38,604 nucleotides of DNA from DASQFU01 sp035632955 (GTDB taxonomy: Bacteria; Eisenbacteria; RBG-16-71-46). Position numbers and translations under genes: made by a program. Positions 1-6,935 of this stretch are shown here, in pieces. Location of the stretch: positions 1 to 38,604 of the forward strand of contig DASQFU010000129.1 of assembly GCA_035632955.1 (NCBI GenBank), in the 5' to 3' direction. Position 1 is the stretch's first letter. Each line of letters starts with the position of its first letter. Under the pieces are notes generated by a model. The model was not told where the DNA came from and did not search any database. It saw nothing but the letters and a program-made list of their open reading frames with translations.

Positions 1-48
1 CGCTAGCACGGCGAGCGACGCCGCCGCGCCCTCGAACGTTGGGTTCCG

Positions 49-678
49 CTACGGGTGGCTGATCCCGAGCCGCACGGGGATCACGGGCGTATCGAACCCC
101 GGAACGAAATAGAAATCGTAGTGCGCATCCAGGAACAGGCTCCCGGCACCACCGGGAACCCAGCGCAGGCCGCCGCCCACGCTCATCGCCAGGTTCGTGT
201 CGTCGCGGGTCTCCAGCGTCCCGCCGCCATTTCCCTCGCGCGAAGGAACGTAACGTCCGTCGCGCAGATGCCCGACCCCGACCAGCACGTCGGCGTAGCT
301 GCGAAAACGGCCCGAGGCCGGATGGAGGCGGAGACCGACCATGGCGCTCGTGAGCGAGGCGGTCTCGACGTCGGCAGCCCGGCCGAGCTCCGCCGTCTCG
401 CTTGTTTCCAGGGGGAAGAAGACCGGGCCGGGGTAATCGACCGATCCGCCGCCCGCGTCCGGGACCACGTGATGGTCGGCCCGGACGAGGAAGCTGGCAC
501 TCCGAGCGATCGGGAGCTCGGCCCCGGCGCTCAGGCCCCAGCCACCGCGGAACCCGTACTGTGACGTCCCCGTGAAGCCGCTGCCCAGGAAGACGCGGTG
601 CGTTTCGGCCGCGAAGACCAGAGAGGGGACAGCGAGGAGCAACAGCGAAACGACGTTCACACCACGCGGCAGTTTCAT
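49..678 (-). CDS. Small outer-membrane beta-barrel-like protein
   Basis: Predicted exported protein of 209 residues, function unknown. Residues 1-23 form a signal peptide: a short basic start (MKLPRG), a hydrophobic core (VVSLLLLAVPSLVF) and an AxA-type cleavage site before AETHR. The mature part is rich in Gly and in alternating polar/aromatic stretches such as FLDAHYDFYFVPGF, as in 8-stranded OmpA/OmpW-like barrels. I chose the ATG at 678 because GGAGG lies six bases upstream; a TTG two codons earlier (684) is in frame but poorly placed. It is divergent from infC, so the gap of about 340 bases between them holds both promoters. The barrel fold is inferred from composition; no specific family is recognised. 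Confidence 0.7.
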   Translation of the reverse strand: MKLPRGVNVVSLLLLAVPSLVFAAETHRVFLGSGFTGTSQYGFRGGWGLSAGAELPIARSASFLVRADHHVVPDAGGGSVDYPGPVFFPLETSETAELGRAADVETASLTSAMVGLRLHPASGRFRSYADVLVGVGHLRDGRYVPSREGNGGGTLETRDDTNLAMSVGGGLRWVPGGAGSLFLDAHYDFYFVPGFDTPVIPVRLGISHP

Positions 679-746
679 GTTCAACCTCCAGAAAACCGTG
701 CCTGCCCGGTCCTGAAGAAGCCGCCGAATCGTACGCCTCCCGCCCC

Positions 747-775
747 TTGCGCCGCCATCGGCGAATCTCTACTAT
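747..775 (+). promoter_or_regulatory. Candidate sigma-70-type promoter of the infC operon
   Basis: TTGCGC (747-752) and TACTAT (770-775) are separated by exactly 17 bases in the gap upstream of infC. Transcription would start near 782, giving a leader of about 230 bases that contains the large hairpin at 896-936. The two hexamers match the consensus only partly. The call rests on spacing, position and the AT-rich -10 in a GC-rich setting. Confidence 0.45.
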
Positions 776-895
776 GCAGCCGGCATTCAAGCAGAAGCCC
801 CGCGCTTCTCACCCCCGCGGGCTCCGAGGAGCCACGCTCAAGGGTTTTTGGCCACGTGCCACCGCCGAATCGGGCTGGGCGCGTCCCAAGCCGGC

Positions 896-941
896 ACGCC
901 GGGCGGGGTCTCTGCAGAAGAGAGCCCGCCCGGCGTTCTTG
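896..941 (+). terminator. Large leader hairpin upstream of infC (possible attenuator)
   Basis: Bases 896-907 pair perfectly with 925-936 (12 bp, starting ACGCCGGGCGGG). After one G-G mismatch, 909-913 (TCTCT) pairs with 919-923 (AGAGA), closing a 5-base loop. TTCTT follows at the base of the stem. It lies between the candidate promoter and infC, about 75 bases before the start codon, so it could act as an intrinsic terminator or attenuator for the infC-rpmI-rplT operon. Known operons of this type are controlled in the leader by L20 or IF3. The U-tract is weak, so a purely structural role is possible. Confidence 0.5.
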
Positions 942-1002
942 TGCGTGGCCGTTCGGCGAACGCACCCGACGCCGGCGGCGCTTTGCAACCGAACCTTTAT
1001 CC

Positions 1003-1018
1003 GGAGGTGACCGCCATT
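1003..1018 (+). promoter_or_regulatory. infC ribosome binding site and AUU start
   Basis: GGAGGTGA (1003-1010) is a near-perfect anti-Shine-Dalgarno match, placed five bases before ATT at 1016. The only nearby in-frame alternative, GTG at 1007, lies inside the Shine-Dalgarno sequence itself. AUU is the classic infC start codon, which IF3 discriminates against, giving translational autoregulation. Confidence 0.85.
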
Positions 1019-1588
1019 TCGGCGCCCAAGCAACCCGAAGCTCGCATCAACGAAAGAATCCGAGTACCCCAGGTCCGCGTCATCGGCGACGACGGTTCCC
1101 AGGTCGGCGTGATCGCAGTCCGCGACGCGCTGCTGATGGCTCAATCGAAGGGGTTGGACCTGGTCGAGGTGTCACCGACCGCGCGGCCGCCCGTCTGCCG
1201 GATCATGGACTACGGGAAGTTCAAGTACGAACAGAACCGGCGTGCGCGCAAGGCGAAGAAGAAGCAGCACGTCACGCACCTCAAAGAGATCAAGATGCGT
1301 CCCAAGATCGAGGGCCACGACTACGGGTTCAAGATGGACCATGCCCGTGAGTTCCTCGGCGAACGCGACAAGGTGAAGTTCACGGTGACGTTCCGAGGGC
1401 GCGAGATCGCCCATCAGGAGATCGGGCATCGGTTGATCCAGAAGATCATCGCCGAGCTCGCGGATCTGGCGACGGTGGAGTCGCCGGCGCGGTCCGAGGG
1501 ACGCACGCTGACGATGGTGATGATGCCCAAGCCGCCGAAAGGCGGCGTCAAAGTCGAGACCCGAGACAGCGCGACCGACGGCGCATAG
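1016..1588 (+). CDS. infC: Translation initiation factor IF-3
   Basis: IF-3 binds the 30S subunit, keeps it apart from 50S and proofreads the start codon and initiator tRNA. The 190-residue product has the N-terminal domain opening with INERIRVPQVRVIG, followed by GLDLVEVSPTARPPVCRIMDYGK. A basic linker (RRARKAKKKQ) leads to the C-terminal domain containing KVKFTVTFRGREIAHQEIG and ending MVMMPKPPK. Length is normal for the family. The start is ATT at 1016 behind GGAGGTGA, the rare codon used by infC in many bacteria for negative autoregulation. rpmI and rplT follow in the usual order. thrS, often found upstream, is absent here and replaced by a divergent outer-membrane protein gene. Confidence 0.97.
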   Translation: MSAPKQPEARINERIRVPQVRVIGDDGSQVGVIAVRDALLMAQSKGLDLVEVSPTARPPVCRIMDYGKFKYEQNRRARKAKKKQHVTHLKEIKMRPKIEGHDYGFKMDHAREFLGERDKVKFTVTFRGREIAHQEIGHRLIQKIIAELADLATVESPARSEGRTLTMVMMPKPPKGGVKVETRDSATDGA

Positions 1589-1659
1589 CCGGTGGTTGGA
1601 GCGCGGTCGTTCGTCCCGCACCGGGATGGACGTCGTCGCGCTCGAGAGAGGAAGGCACC

Positions 1660-1857
1660 ATGCCCAAGATGAAAACCAATCGCTCCGCCGCCAAGCGTTT
1701 CAAGCTCACGGGTAGTGGCCGCGTCAAGCGCGCCCTCTCGGGCAAGCGGCACGGCATGATCGGAAAGTCCCGCAGCCGCAAGCGCCGCCTGCTCGGCACC
1801 GCTCTGGTGGCCGACGTGGACGCACCGCGCGTGCAGCGCATGCTCGGCAAGCGCTAG
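1660..1857 (+). CDS. rpmI: 50S ribosomal protein L35
   Basis: L35 is a small basic protein of the large ribosomal subunit. The 65-residue product starts PKMKTNRSAAKRFK and has the family's GSGRVKR and KSRSRKRRL stretches. Length matches the usual 64-66 residues. It sits 71 bases after infC and 70 bases before rplT, the conserved infC-rpmI-rplT order, and is probably in one transcript. A GAGAGAGGAAGG tract lies just upstream of the ATG as ribosome binding site. Confidence 0.97.
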   Translation: MPKMKTNRSAAKRFKLTGSGRVKRALSGKRHGMIGKSRSRKRRLLGTALVADVDAPRVQRMLGKR

Positions 1858-1927
1858 CCGGAGCCCGAACCCCGAAATCCCGGCGCCCCGCCCGAGGTGG
1901 GAGCGATGTCCGGGCATGGAGAACACG

Positions 1928-2284
1928 ATGCCTCGCGCAAAAACCGTCGTCCCTGGACGCGCCCGCCGGCGCAAAGTCCTCAAGGCCGCCAAGGGCAACT
2001 ACAGTGGCCGCCGCAAGCTCTTCAAGACCGCGCTCCAGACCGTGCAACGCGCGGGGCAGTTCGCCTACGAGCACCGGCGCCTGCGCAAACGCGACTTCCG
2101 CCGCCTATGGATCACCCGCATCAACGCCGCGGCCCGAATCAACGGGCTCTCCTACAGCACGCTGATCTCCGGGCTCAAGCGCGCGAACGTCGAGGTGAAT
2201 CGCAAGCTGCTGGCCGACATGGCCGTGCGTGACGCCGCTGCATTCGCCAAGCTGGCCGAGGTGGCCAAGGCCGCGGTGGTTTGA
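1928..2284 (+). CDS. rplT: 50S ribosomal protein L20
   Basis: L20 binds 23S rRNA early in large-subunit assembly and in many bacteria represses its own operon through the leader. The 118-residue product starts PRAKTVVPGRARRRK and contains KGNYSGRRKLFKTA, RDFRRLWITRINAA and NGLSYSTLISGLK, all family hallmarks. I chose ATG 1928 over an in-frame ATG at 1916 because GGAG sits six bases upstream and the protein then starts at the conserved MPRAK. pheS begins immediately downstream. Confidence 0.97.
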   Translation: MPRAKTVVPGRARRRKVLKAAKGNYSGRRKLFKTALQTVQRAGQFAYEHRRLRKRDFRRLWITRINAAARINGLSYSTLISGLKRANVEVNRKLLADMAVRDAAAFAKLAEVAKAAVV

Positions 2285-2286
2285 GG

Positions 2287-3441
2287 ATGCCCGGCGACTT
2301 GCTCGCCACGTTGAACCCCGAGTGGCGCGGCGCCGATCCTTCGCCGCTGGTGCCGGAGCATGCCGGGCACCTGGCGGAGCTGGAGCGACTCGATCCCGCG
2401 TTGGCTGCCCTCTACCGCCGTGGCGCCGAAGCGCTGGCCGGAGCCGAGGATCGGAGCGCGTTGAGCGAGCGCCACGTCGCACTGCTCGGGCGTGAGCGCG
2501 GGGTGGTGACTCAGGCGCTGGCCGAGCTGCCGGCGCTCACCGTCGAGGAGCGCCGGACGCGCGGGCGCGGGCTGAACCTCGTCAAGCGCTGGCTCGGCGA
2601 AATCGAAGCGGCCAGGGCGTCGGCGATCGAGCACGAAGTGGAGGCGTCGAGCGCCGCCGGGCTCGACGTTACCGAGCCGGGACGCCGGCCGTGGGTCGGG
2701 CGCCGCCACGTCCTGGCGAAGATCCAGGACGAGTTGCTCGAGGTGTTCCACGGGCTCGGCTACTCGGTCTACACCAGCCCCGAGGTCGAGCTCGACGCCT
2801 ACAACTTCGGCAAGCTCAACTTCCAGCCCGATCATCCCGCGCGCGACGCGCACGACACCTACTTCGTCGATCGCGACGTGCTGCTGCGGACGCACACGTC
2901 GCCGGGCTGGGTGCGCGCGATGGAAGAGCGCCAGCCGCCGCTGCGTCTCGTGTTCCCGGGCCGCGTCTACCGCGCCGAGCAGGTGGACGCGACGCACATG
3001 GACCAGTTCCATCAAATGGACGGTCTGTTCGTGGATCGCGACGTCAGCATGGCGGACCTCAAGGGCACGCTCGCGACGTTCGCGCGCGCGATCTACGGAC
3101 CCGACGTCCGCACGCGCTTCGTGCCCGTGTACTTCCCGTTCGTCGAGCCCGGCGCTCAGCTCGACGTCTCGTGCGTGCTGTGCGGAGGCAGCGGCCAGCA
3201 GCAAACTCCCGAGGGCGAGCGGCGGTGCGGCGTGTGCAAGGGATCGGGGTGGCTCGAGGTGCTCGGGTCGGGCATGGTGCATCCGAACGTGTTCCGGGCG
3301 GTCGGCTACGATCCCGAGCAAGTGACGGGCTTCGCGTTCGGCATGGGGCTCGAGCGCATCGCGATGCTGCGTCACGGAGTTCCCGACCTGCGCCTGTTCC
3401 TCGAAAACGACCTCCGCTTCCTGAGCCAGTTCGAGCCATGA
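2287..3441 (+). CDS. pheS: Phenylalanine-tRNA ligase alpha subunit
   Basis: Catalytic alpha subunit of the alpha2beta2 enzyme that charges tRNA-Phe. The product is 384 residues from ATG 2287. A coiled-coil N-terminus (about 1-120) is followed by the class II core: LLRTHTSPGWVRAM (199-212), the FHQMDGL motif (241-247), and motif 3 in GFAFGMGLERIAML (348-361). Two features are odd. FHQMDG has Asp where most bacterial enzymes have Glu, at a position reported to contact the substrate amino group in Thermus PheRS. The usual compact cysteine turn is enlarged to CVLCGGSG (296-303) and CGVCKGSG (314-321), resembling one DnaJ-type zinc repeat. An alternative TTG start at 2281 would overlap the rplT stop. 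pheT overlaps the stop by four bases. Confidence 0.96.
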   Translation: MPGDLLATLNPEWRGADPSPLVPEHAGHLAELERLDPALAALYRRGAEALAGAEDRSALSERHVALLGRERGVVTQALAELPALTVEERRTRGRGLNLVKRWLGEIEAARASAIEHEVEASSAAGLDVTEPGRRPWVGRRHVLAKIQDELLEVFHGLGYSVYTSPEVELDAYNFGKLNFQPDHPARDAHDTYFVDRDVLLRTHTSPGWVRAMEERQPPLRLVFPGRVYRAEQVDATHMDQFHQMDGLFVDRDVSMADLKGTLATFARAIYGPDVRTRFVPVYFPFVEPGAQLDVSCVLCGGSGQQQTPEGERRCGVCKGSGWLEVLGSGMVHPNVFRAVGYDPEQVTGFAFGMGLERIAMLRHGVPDLRLFLENDLRFLSQFEP

Positions 3442-5897
3442 AGCTGCCGATGTCGTGGCTCCGCGAGTGGGTCGACGTCACCACCGGCCCCGAGCCGATT
3501 GCCAACGCCCTGACCATGCGCGGGCTCTACGTCGAATCGATCGAGATGCACGGGCATTCGTACCCCGGCGTGGTCGTGGCGCGCATCCTCGAGGTGCAGC
3601 AGCACCCGAACGCCGACAAGCTCTCGGTGTGCCGGGTGGATTCGGGAGCCGGCGAGCTGCGCGTCGTGTGCGGGGCGCCGAACGTCCATGCCGGCATGAT
3701 CGCTCCGCTCGCGACCGTCGGGGCGAAGCTCCCCGGCGGCGTCGAGATCCGCAAGAGCAAGATCCGCGGTGAAGAGAGTCAGGGCATGCTGTGCTCGGCC
3801 CGCGAGCTCGAGCTCTCCGGAGACGACGAAGGCATCGTCGATCTGAAGCGGCTGCTCGGCGAGGGCGCCGACCTGACGCTGGGCCGTCCGCTCCAGGACG
3901 CGCTCGGTCCGCCGGACGCGGTGCTCGAAGTCGAGATTCCGTTCAACCGCGGCGACTGCCTGAGCGTGCTCGGGCTGGCCGCGGAAGTGAAGGCGGCGTT
4001 CGCGGGGAGCTGGACCCAGGTCGCGGCGCGCCGACTCGAAGCCAAGTGGAGCCCGGGCCGTTCCCGCGTTCCGGTCGTTTTGGAAGATCCCGAGGGTTGC
4101 CCGTTCTATCTCGCGCAGGTCATCGAAGGCGTGGCGGTCGCGCCTTCGCCTCCGTGGCTCGTGCAACGGCTGGAGGCGGTCGGCCAGCGCGCGATCAACA
4201 ACGTCGTGGACGCGACCAACCTGGTGTTGTTCGAGCTCGGCCAACCGCTCCATGCCTTCGATCTCGCGACCTTGCACGGCCCCGAGATCCGGGTGCGCCG
4301 GGCGCGACCGAACGAGCGCATCACGACGCTCGACGGCAAGGCCCGCGCGCTCGATCCCGAGGTGCTGATGATCTGCGACCGCGACCGTGCGGTCGCAATC
4401 GCGGGCGTCATGGGCGGCGCCGAGACCGAGGTCAGCGAAGGCACCACCTCACTGCTGCTCGAATGCGCGTGGTTCGAGCCGCGCGTCATCCGTCGCGGCG
4501 CGAAATCGCTCGGCCTCGCCTCCGAAGCCTCGAAGCGCTTCGAGCGGGGCGTGGACCTCGGGCGCTGCGAGCAGGCGGTGCTGCGCTTCCTCGAGCTGAT
4601 GGCGCAGCTCTGCCCAGACTCGCGTCCCGGCGCGGCCGGCATCCAGCGGGAGAGCCGGCGCGCCGGCGCGGCGGCCGCAAGCGAGCCGCTGCTCTTGCGC
4701 GCGTCGCGCGTCGCGCGACTGGTGGGGGTGCCGATCGAGATCGAGACGATCGAGCGGCATCTCGATTCGCTCGGCTTCGTGTCCCGCCGCACCCGCGACC
4801 GCGAGGTGCTCGAGGTGTCGGTGCCGAGCAACCGCTTCGACGTCGCACTCGAAGACGACCTGGTCGAAGAAGTGGCGCGCGCCTACGGCTACGACCGGAT
4901 TCCCGAAGCGGCGCCGGATTCGCGCGGCCTCGTGCCCGAGCGCGGCGCGCGCGAACGGGTAGTCGAGCAGGCGCGCCGCGCGATGCTCGCGCGCGGTCTC
5001 ACCGAGGCGTGGACCTCGAGCCTGATCTCCGAGCGTGAAGCCATCGCCGTGGCGACGCTGCTCGGCGAGAGTGACCCGCGGTTGGTCCGGCTCGCGAACC
5101 CGATGAGCCGGGAAGGCGAGGTGCTGCGACCGAATCCAATCGCGGGATTGCTGCGCGCGTGCACGCACAATCTCCGACAAGGACTCGCGGCGGTGCGCCT
5201 ATTCGAGGTCGGCACCGGATTCCGCGGTGCGGCTACGACGGACGGCTCGACGCGTTTACCCGAGGAGACGTTGTTCCTCGCCGCGATCGTGACCGGGCCG
5301 CGCTTGGCGCACGGCCACGACGCCGCTCAAGGGCCGCTCGATTTCTTCGACGCCAAGGGGCTGTGGGAGGCGTGGCTCGAAGAGATGCGCGTTGACAGCC
5401 CTGAATGGCGGTCCTATGCTTCGGGCGGTTGGAAACCCGGTGCCAGTGCGGAAGTTGCAGCCATGGCTTCGCGCATTGGATGGGCGGGAACGCTGGGCCA
5501 GCAACTGCTCCGCGGGTGGGATATCGAGGTCCCGGTGCATGCGTTCGTCGCGCTCCTGGATCCCTTGATCCGCGGCACGGTGGCCGGATCACGCGCCGCG
5601 CTTCCGGGTCGTTTTCCACCGGTGCGCCGCGATCTCGCGTACTTCGTACCCGAGCGCGTGACGCACCGGGAGCTCGAAGCGACGCTGCGCCAGGCTGCCG
5701 GTGAGCTGCTGCTCGCGATCGAGTTGTTCGACGTCTACGCTGGCCCCGGCACACCGCCCGGCATGAAGAGCCTGGCGTACGCTCTGCAGTTTCAGCATGC
5801 TGAGCGTACGCTGGCGGAGTCGGAGGTCCAGGTCGTTCAAGACCGTATGACCGAGGCGGTCGCGAATCAGTGCGGCGGCCGACTGAGAGAGCGATGA
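3438..5897 (+). CDS. pheT: Phenylalanine-tRNA ligase beta subunit
   Basis: Beta subunit of PheRS, responsible for tRNA binding and editing of mischarged Tyr-tRNA-Phe. The product is 819 residues, of typical length. Visible domains in order: N-terminal MKLPMSWLREWVD; tRNA-binding OB domain (about 40-150, with QQHPNADKLSVCRVD and GEESQGMLCSARELEL); B3/B4 editing domain with NNVVDATNLVLFELGQPLHAF; B5 domain and core-like region with EDDLVEEVARAYGYDRIP; C-terminal FDX-ACB domain (FPPVRRDLAYFVPE onward). The ATG overlaps the pheS stop in an ATGA junction, implying translational coupling. The next gene overlaps in the same way. Confidence 0.96.
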   Translation: MKLPMSWLREWVDVTTGPEPIANALTMRGLYVESIEMHGHSYPGVVVARILEVQQHPNADKLSVCRVDSGAGELRVVCGAPNVHAGMIAPLATVGAKLPGGVEIRKSKIRGEESQGMLCSARELELSGDDEGIVDLKRLLGEGADLTLGRPLQDALGPPDAVLEVEIPFNRGDCLSVLGLAAEVKAAFAGSWTQVAARRLEAKWSPGRSRVPVVLEDPEGCPFYLAQVIEGVAVAPSPPWLVQRLEAVGQRAINNVVDATNLVLFELGQPLHAFDLATLHGPEIRVRRARPNERITTLDGKARALDPEVLMICDRDRAVAIAGVMGGAETEVSEGTTSLLLECAWFEPRVIRRGAKSLGLASEASKRFERGVDLGRCEQAVLRFLELMAQLCPDSRPGAAGIQRESRRAGAAAASEPLLLRASRVARLVGVPIEIETIERHLDSLGFVSRRTRDREVLEVSVPSNRFDVALEDDLVEEVARAYGYDRIPEAAPDSRGLVPERGARERVVEQARRAMLARGLTEAWTSSLISEREAIAVATLLGESDPRLVRLANPMSREGEVLRPNPIAGLLRACTHNLRQGLAAVRLFEVGTGFRGAATTDGSTRLPEETLFLAAIVTGPRLAHGHDAAQGPLDFFDAKGLWEAWLEEMRVDSPEWRSYASGGWKPGASAEVAAMASRIGWAGTLGQQLLRGWDIEVPVHAFVALLDPLIRGTVAGSRAALPGRFPPVRRDLAYFVPERVTHRELEATLRQAAGELLLAIELFDVYAGPGTPPGMKSLAYALQFQHAERTLAESEVQVVQDRMTEAVANQCGGRLRER
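5392..5420 (+). promoter_or_regulatory. Possible internal promoter within pheT
   Basis: A perfect TTGACA (5392-5397) is followed 17 bases later by TATGCT (5415-5420). It lies inside pheT, 474 bases before the coiled-coil/zapA genes, and could supply them independently of the ribosomal and tRNA-synthetase operon. The position is fully coding, so this may be chance. Confidence 0.3.
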
Positions 5898-6190
5898 GCG
5901 AAACCACCATCGTGCACCCGGACCTCGATCTTCTCGCCGAGCGCGTCGAGAAGGCCGCGGCCATGGTTCAGCAGCTCCGCGAAGACCGGCGGGCGATCGA
6001 GCGCGAACGCGACGAGGCGCTGCGGCGGCTCCAGGACAGCGAGCGCCAGCTCCAGGGCCAGAACGCGACCGCGCTGTTGTCGGAGCTCCAAACCCTGCGG
6101 CGCGAGCAACGGGAATGGCAGGGCGAGCGGCGCGAAGTCGCGACGCGCATCGAAGGTCTGTTGAAGAAGCTGGAACGACTGGAAGTTTGA
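5894..6190 (+). CDS. Coiled-coil protein, ZapB-like
   Basis: 98-residue protein, almost entirely one predicted coiled coil: heptad-like runs of charged residues and leucines from RVEKAAAMVQQL to GLLKKLERLEV, with no signal peptide or membrane segment. Small coiled-coil partners of this size (ZapB and relatives) often lie next to zapA and support FtsZ ring organisation at midcell. That role is inferred from shape and position, not from a diagnostic motif. The ATG overlaps the pheT stop (ATGA). A terminator-like hairpin follows, then zapA. Confidence 0.75.
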   Translation: MSETTIVHPDLDLLAERVEKAAAMVQQLREDRRAIERERDEALRRLQDSERQLQGQNATALLSELQTLRREQREWQGERREVATRIEGLLKKLERLEV

Positions 6191-6192
6191 AT

Positions 6193-6223
6193 CGCGGCGT
6201 CCCGATCGGGGCGCCGCGTCTTC
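6193..6223 (+). terminator. Terminator-like hairpin after the pheT/coiled-coil genes
   Basis: Bases 6193-6203 pair with 6208-6218 (11 bp, one G-U pair) around a GATC loop, followed by TCTTC. It starts two bases after the stop codon of the coiled-coil gene, a typical intrinsic terminator position. The tail is short and interrupted by C, like the other hairpins in this window. It would separate the pheST transcript from zapA. No clear promoter was seen in 6224-6339. Confidence 0.55.
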
Positions 6224-6339
6224 ATAGCTCGCGGTTCGTCCGGTGAAATCCGGATCGGCCACGAGACACCGGTTCCGCCGCGACGTGCGAGCGGGACCTC
6301 GACCAACACTGCAGGGAAATGGCGCGAAGCGAGGGCACG

Positions 6340-6642
6340 ATGGACGCCAAGAACGTCGTGGAAGTCCAGATCTTCGGCCACACGTACACGATCCGCGGCG
6401 AAGCCAACCAGGACTACATCATGGAAGTCGCGGCGTACGTTGACCGCAAGATGCGCGACATCACCGAGAAGCTTCCGGTGGCTTCACTGTCAAAGGTGGC
6501 CATCCTCGCCTCCCTCAATATTGCCGATGAGTTGTTCAAGGAGCGCGCGCAGCGCGACCAGCAGCAGGAGCAGCTGGGCCAACGGGCCGCGCGGCTCAAC
6601 GCCGTCCTCGACGATCTGTTCCAGGACAGCAGTGCTCGGTAA
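6340..6642 (+). CDS. zapA: Cell division protein ZapA
   Basis: ZapA binds and bundles FtsZ filaments at midcell. The 100-residue product has the family's N-terminal strand pattern (VEVQIFGHTYTIRG), the central YVDRKMRDIT helix, the ILASLNIADELFK segment and a C-terminal coiled coil ending LDDLFQ. I chose ATG 6340, with GAGGG four bases upstream and a normal family N-terminus, over the in-frame ATG at 6319, which adds MARSEGT. A ZapB-like gene precedes it and a 6S-RNA-like element follows, a context well known for zapA in other bacteria. Confidence 0.9.
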   Translation: MDAKNVVEVQIFGHTYTIRGEANQDYIMEVAAYVDRKMRDITEKLPVASLSKVAILASLNIADELFKERAQRDQQQEQLGQRAARLNAVLDDLFQDSSAR

Positions 6643-6687
6643 CTGAAGGAGGATGTCCGCGATTCGAAGCGATTTCCCTGCCCGGCT

Positions 6688-6843
6688 CGTGATGCAACGA
6701 AAGTTCTTGAACCAGTAACTACGTTCTAGGGTGTGCCGGTGGCCGGCGACGTCGTACCGGAGCCCGCGAGGGCCGAGGGGGACCGACCCGGTCGAAGGTG
6801 CGCCCACCTGGATCTCCAGGTCTCAAGAACTCCCGTGCACACG
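6688..6843 (+). ncRNA. ssrS: Candidate 6S RNA
   Basis: The 293-base gap between zapA and rny can fold into a 6S-like rod. The closing stem pairs CGTG (6688-6691) with 6840-6843, TGCA (6693-6696) with 6836-6839, CG (6698-6699) with 6834-6835, AGTTCTTGA (6702-6710) with 6823-6831, and ACC with GGT across a bulged C. A central bubble follows: single-stranded 6714-6728 opposite a hairpin option, ACCTGG/CCAGGT (6806-6821). The apical stem is 6729-6737 with 6797-6805 (nine pairs, three G-U). Length of about 156 bases, shape and the zapA-adjacent position all fit 6S RNA, which sequesters the housekeeping RNA polymerase by mimicking an open promoter. Ends are approximate, and no promoter was identified with confidence. 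Confidence 0.65.
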
Positions 6844-6935
6844 GCATTGTGGCGGGGATTTGTTCCCTGCCGATGGCTTCGGCGAGTGGCCGGCTCCGCA
6901 ACGCGGGGCCGGCGCCGCCGGGGCTCGGGGGACCT

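Noticed and set aside
2691..3437. Upstream extension of the pheT frame through pheS
   Set aside because: It is an Arg/Ala-rich shadow of pheS. The proper PheT start is ATG 3438 at an ATGA overlap.
6798..6935. N-terminal extension of RNase Y
   Set aside because: The family begins with the membrane helix at 6936; the extension overlaps the 6S-like element and lacks a ribosome site.
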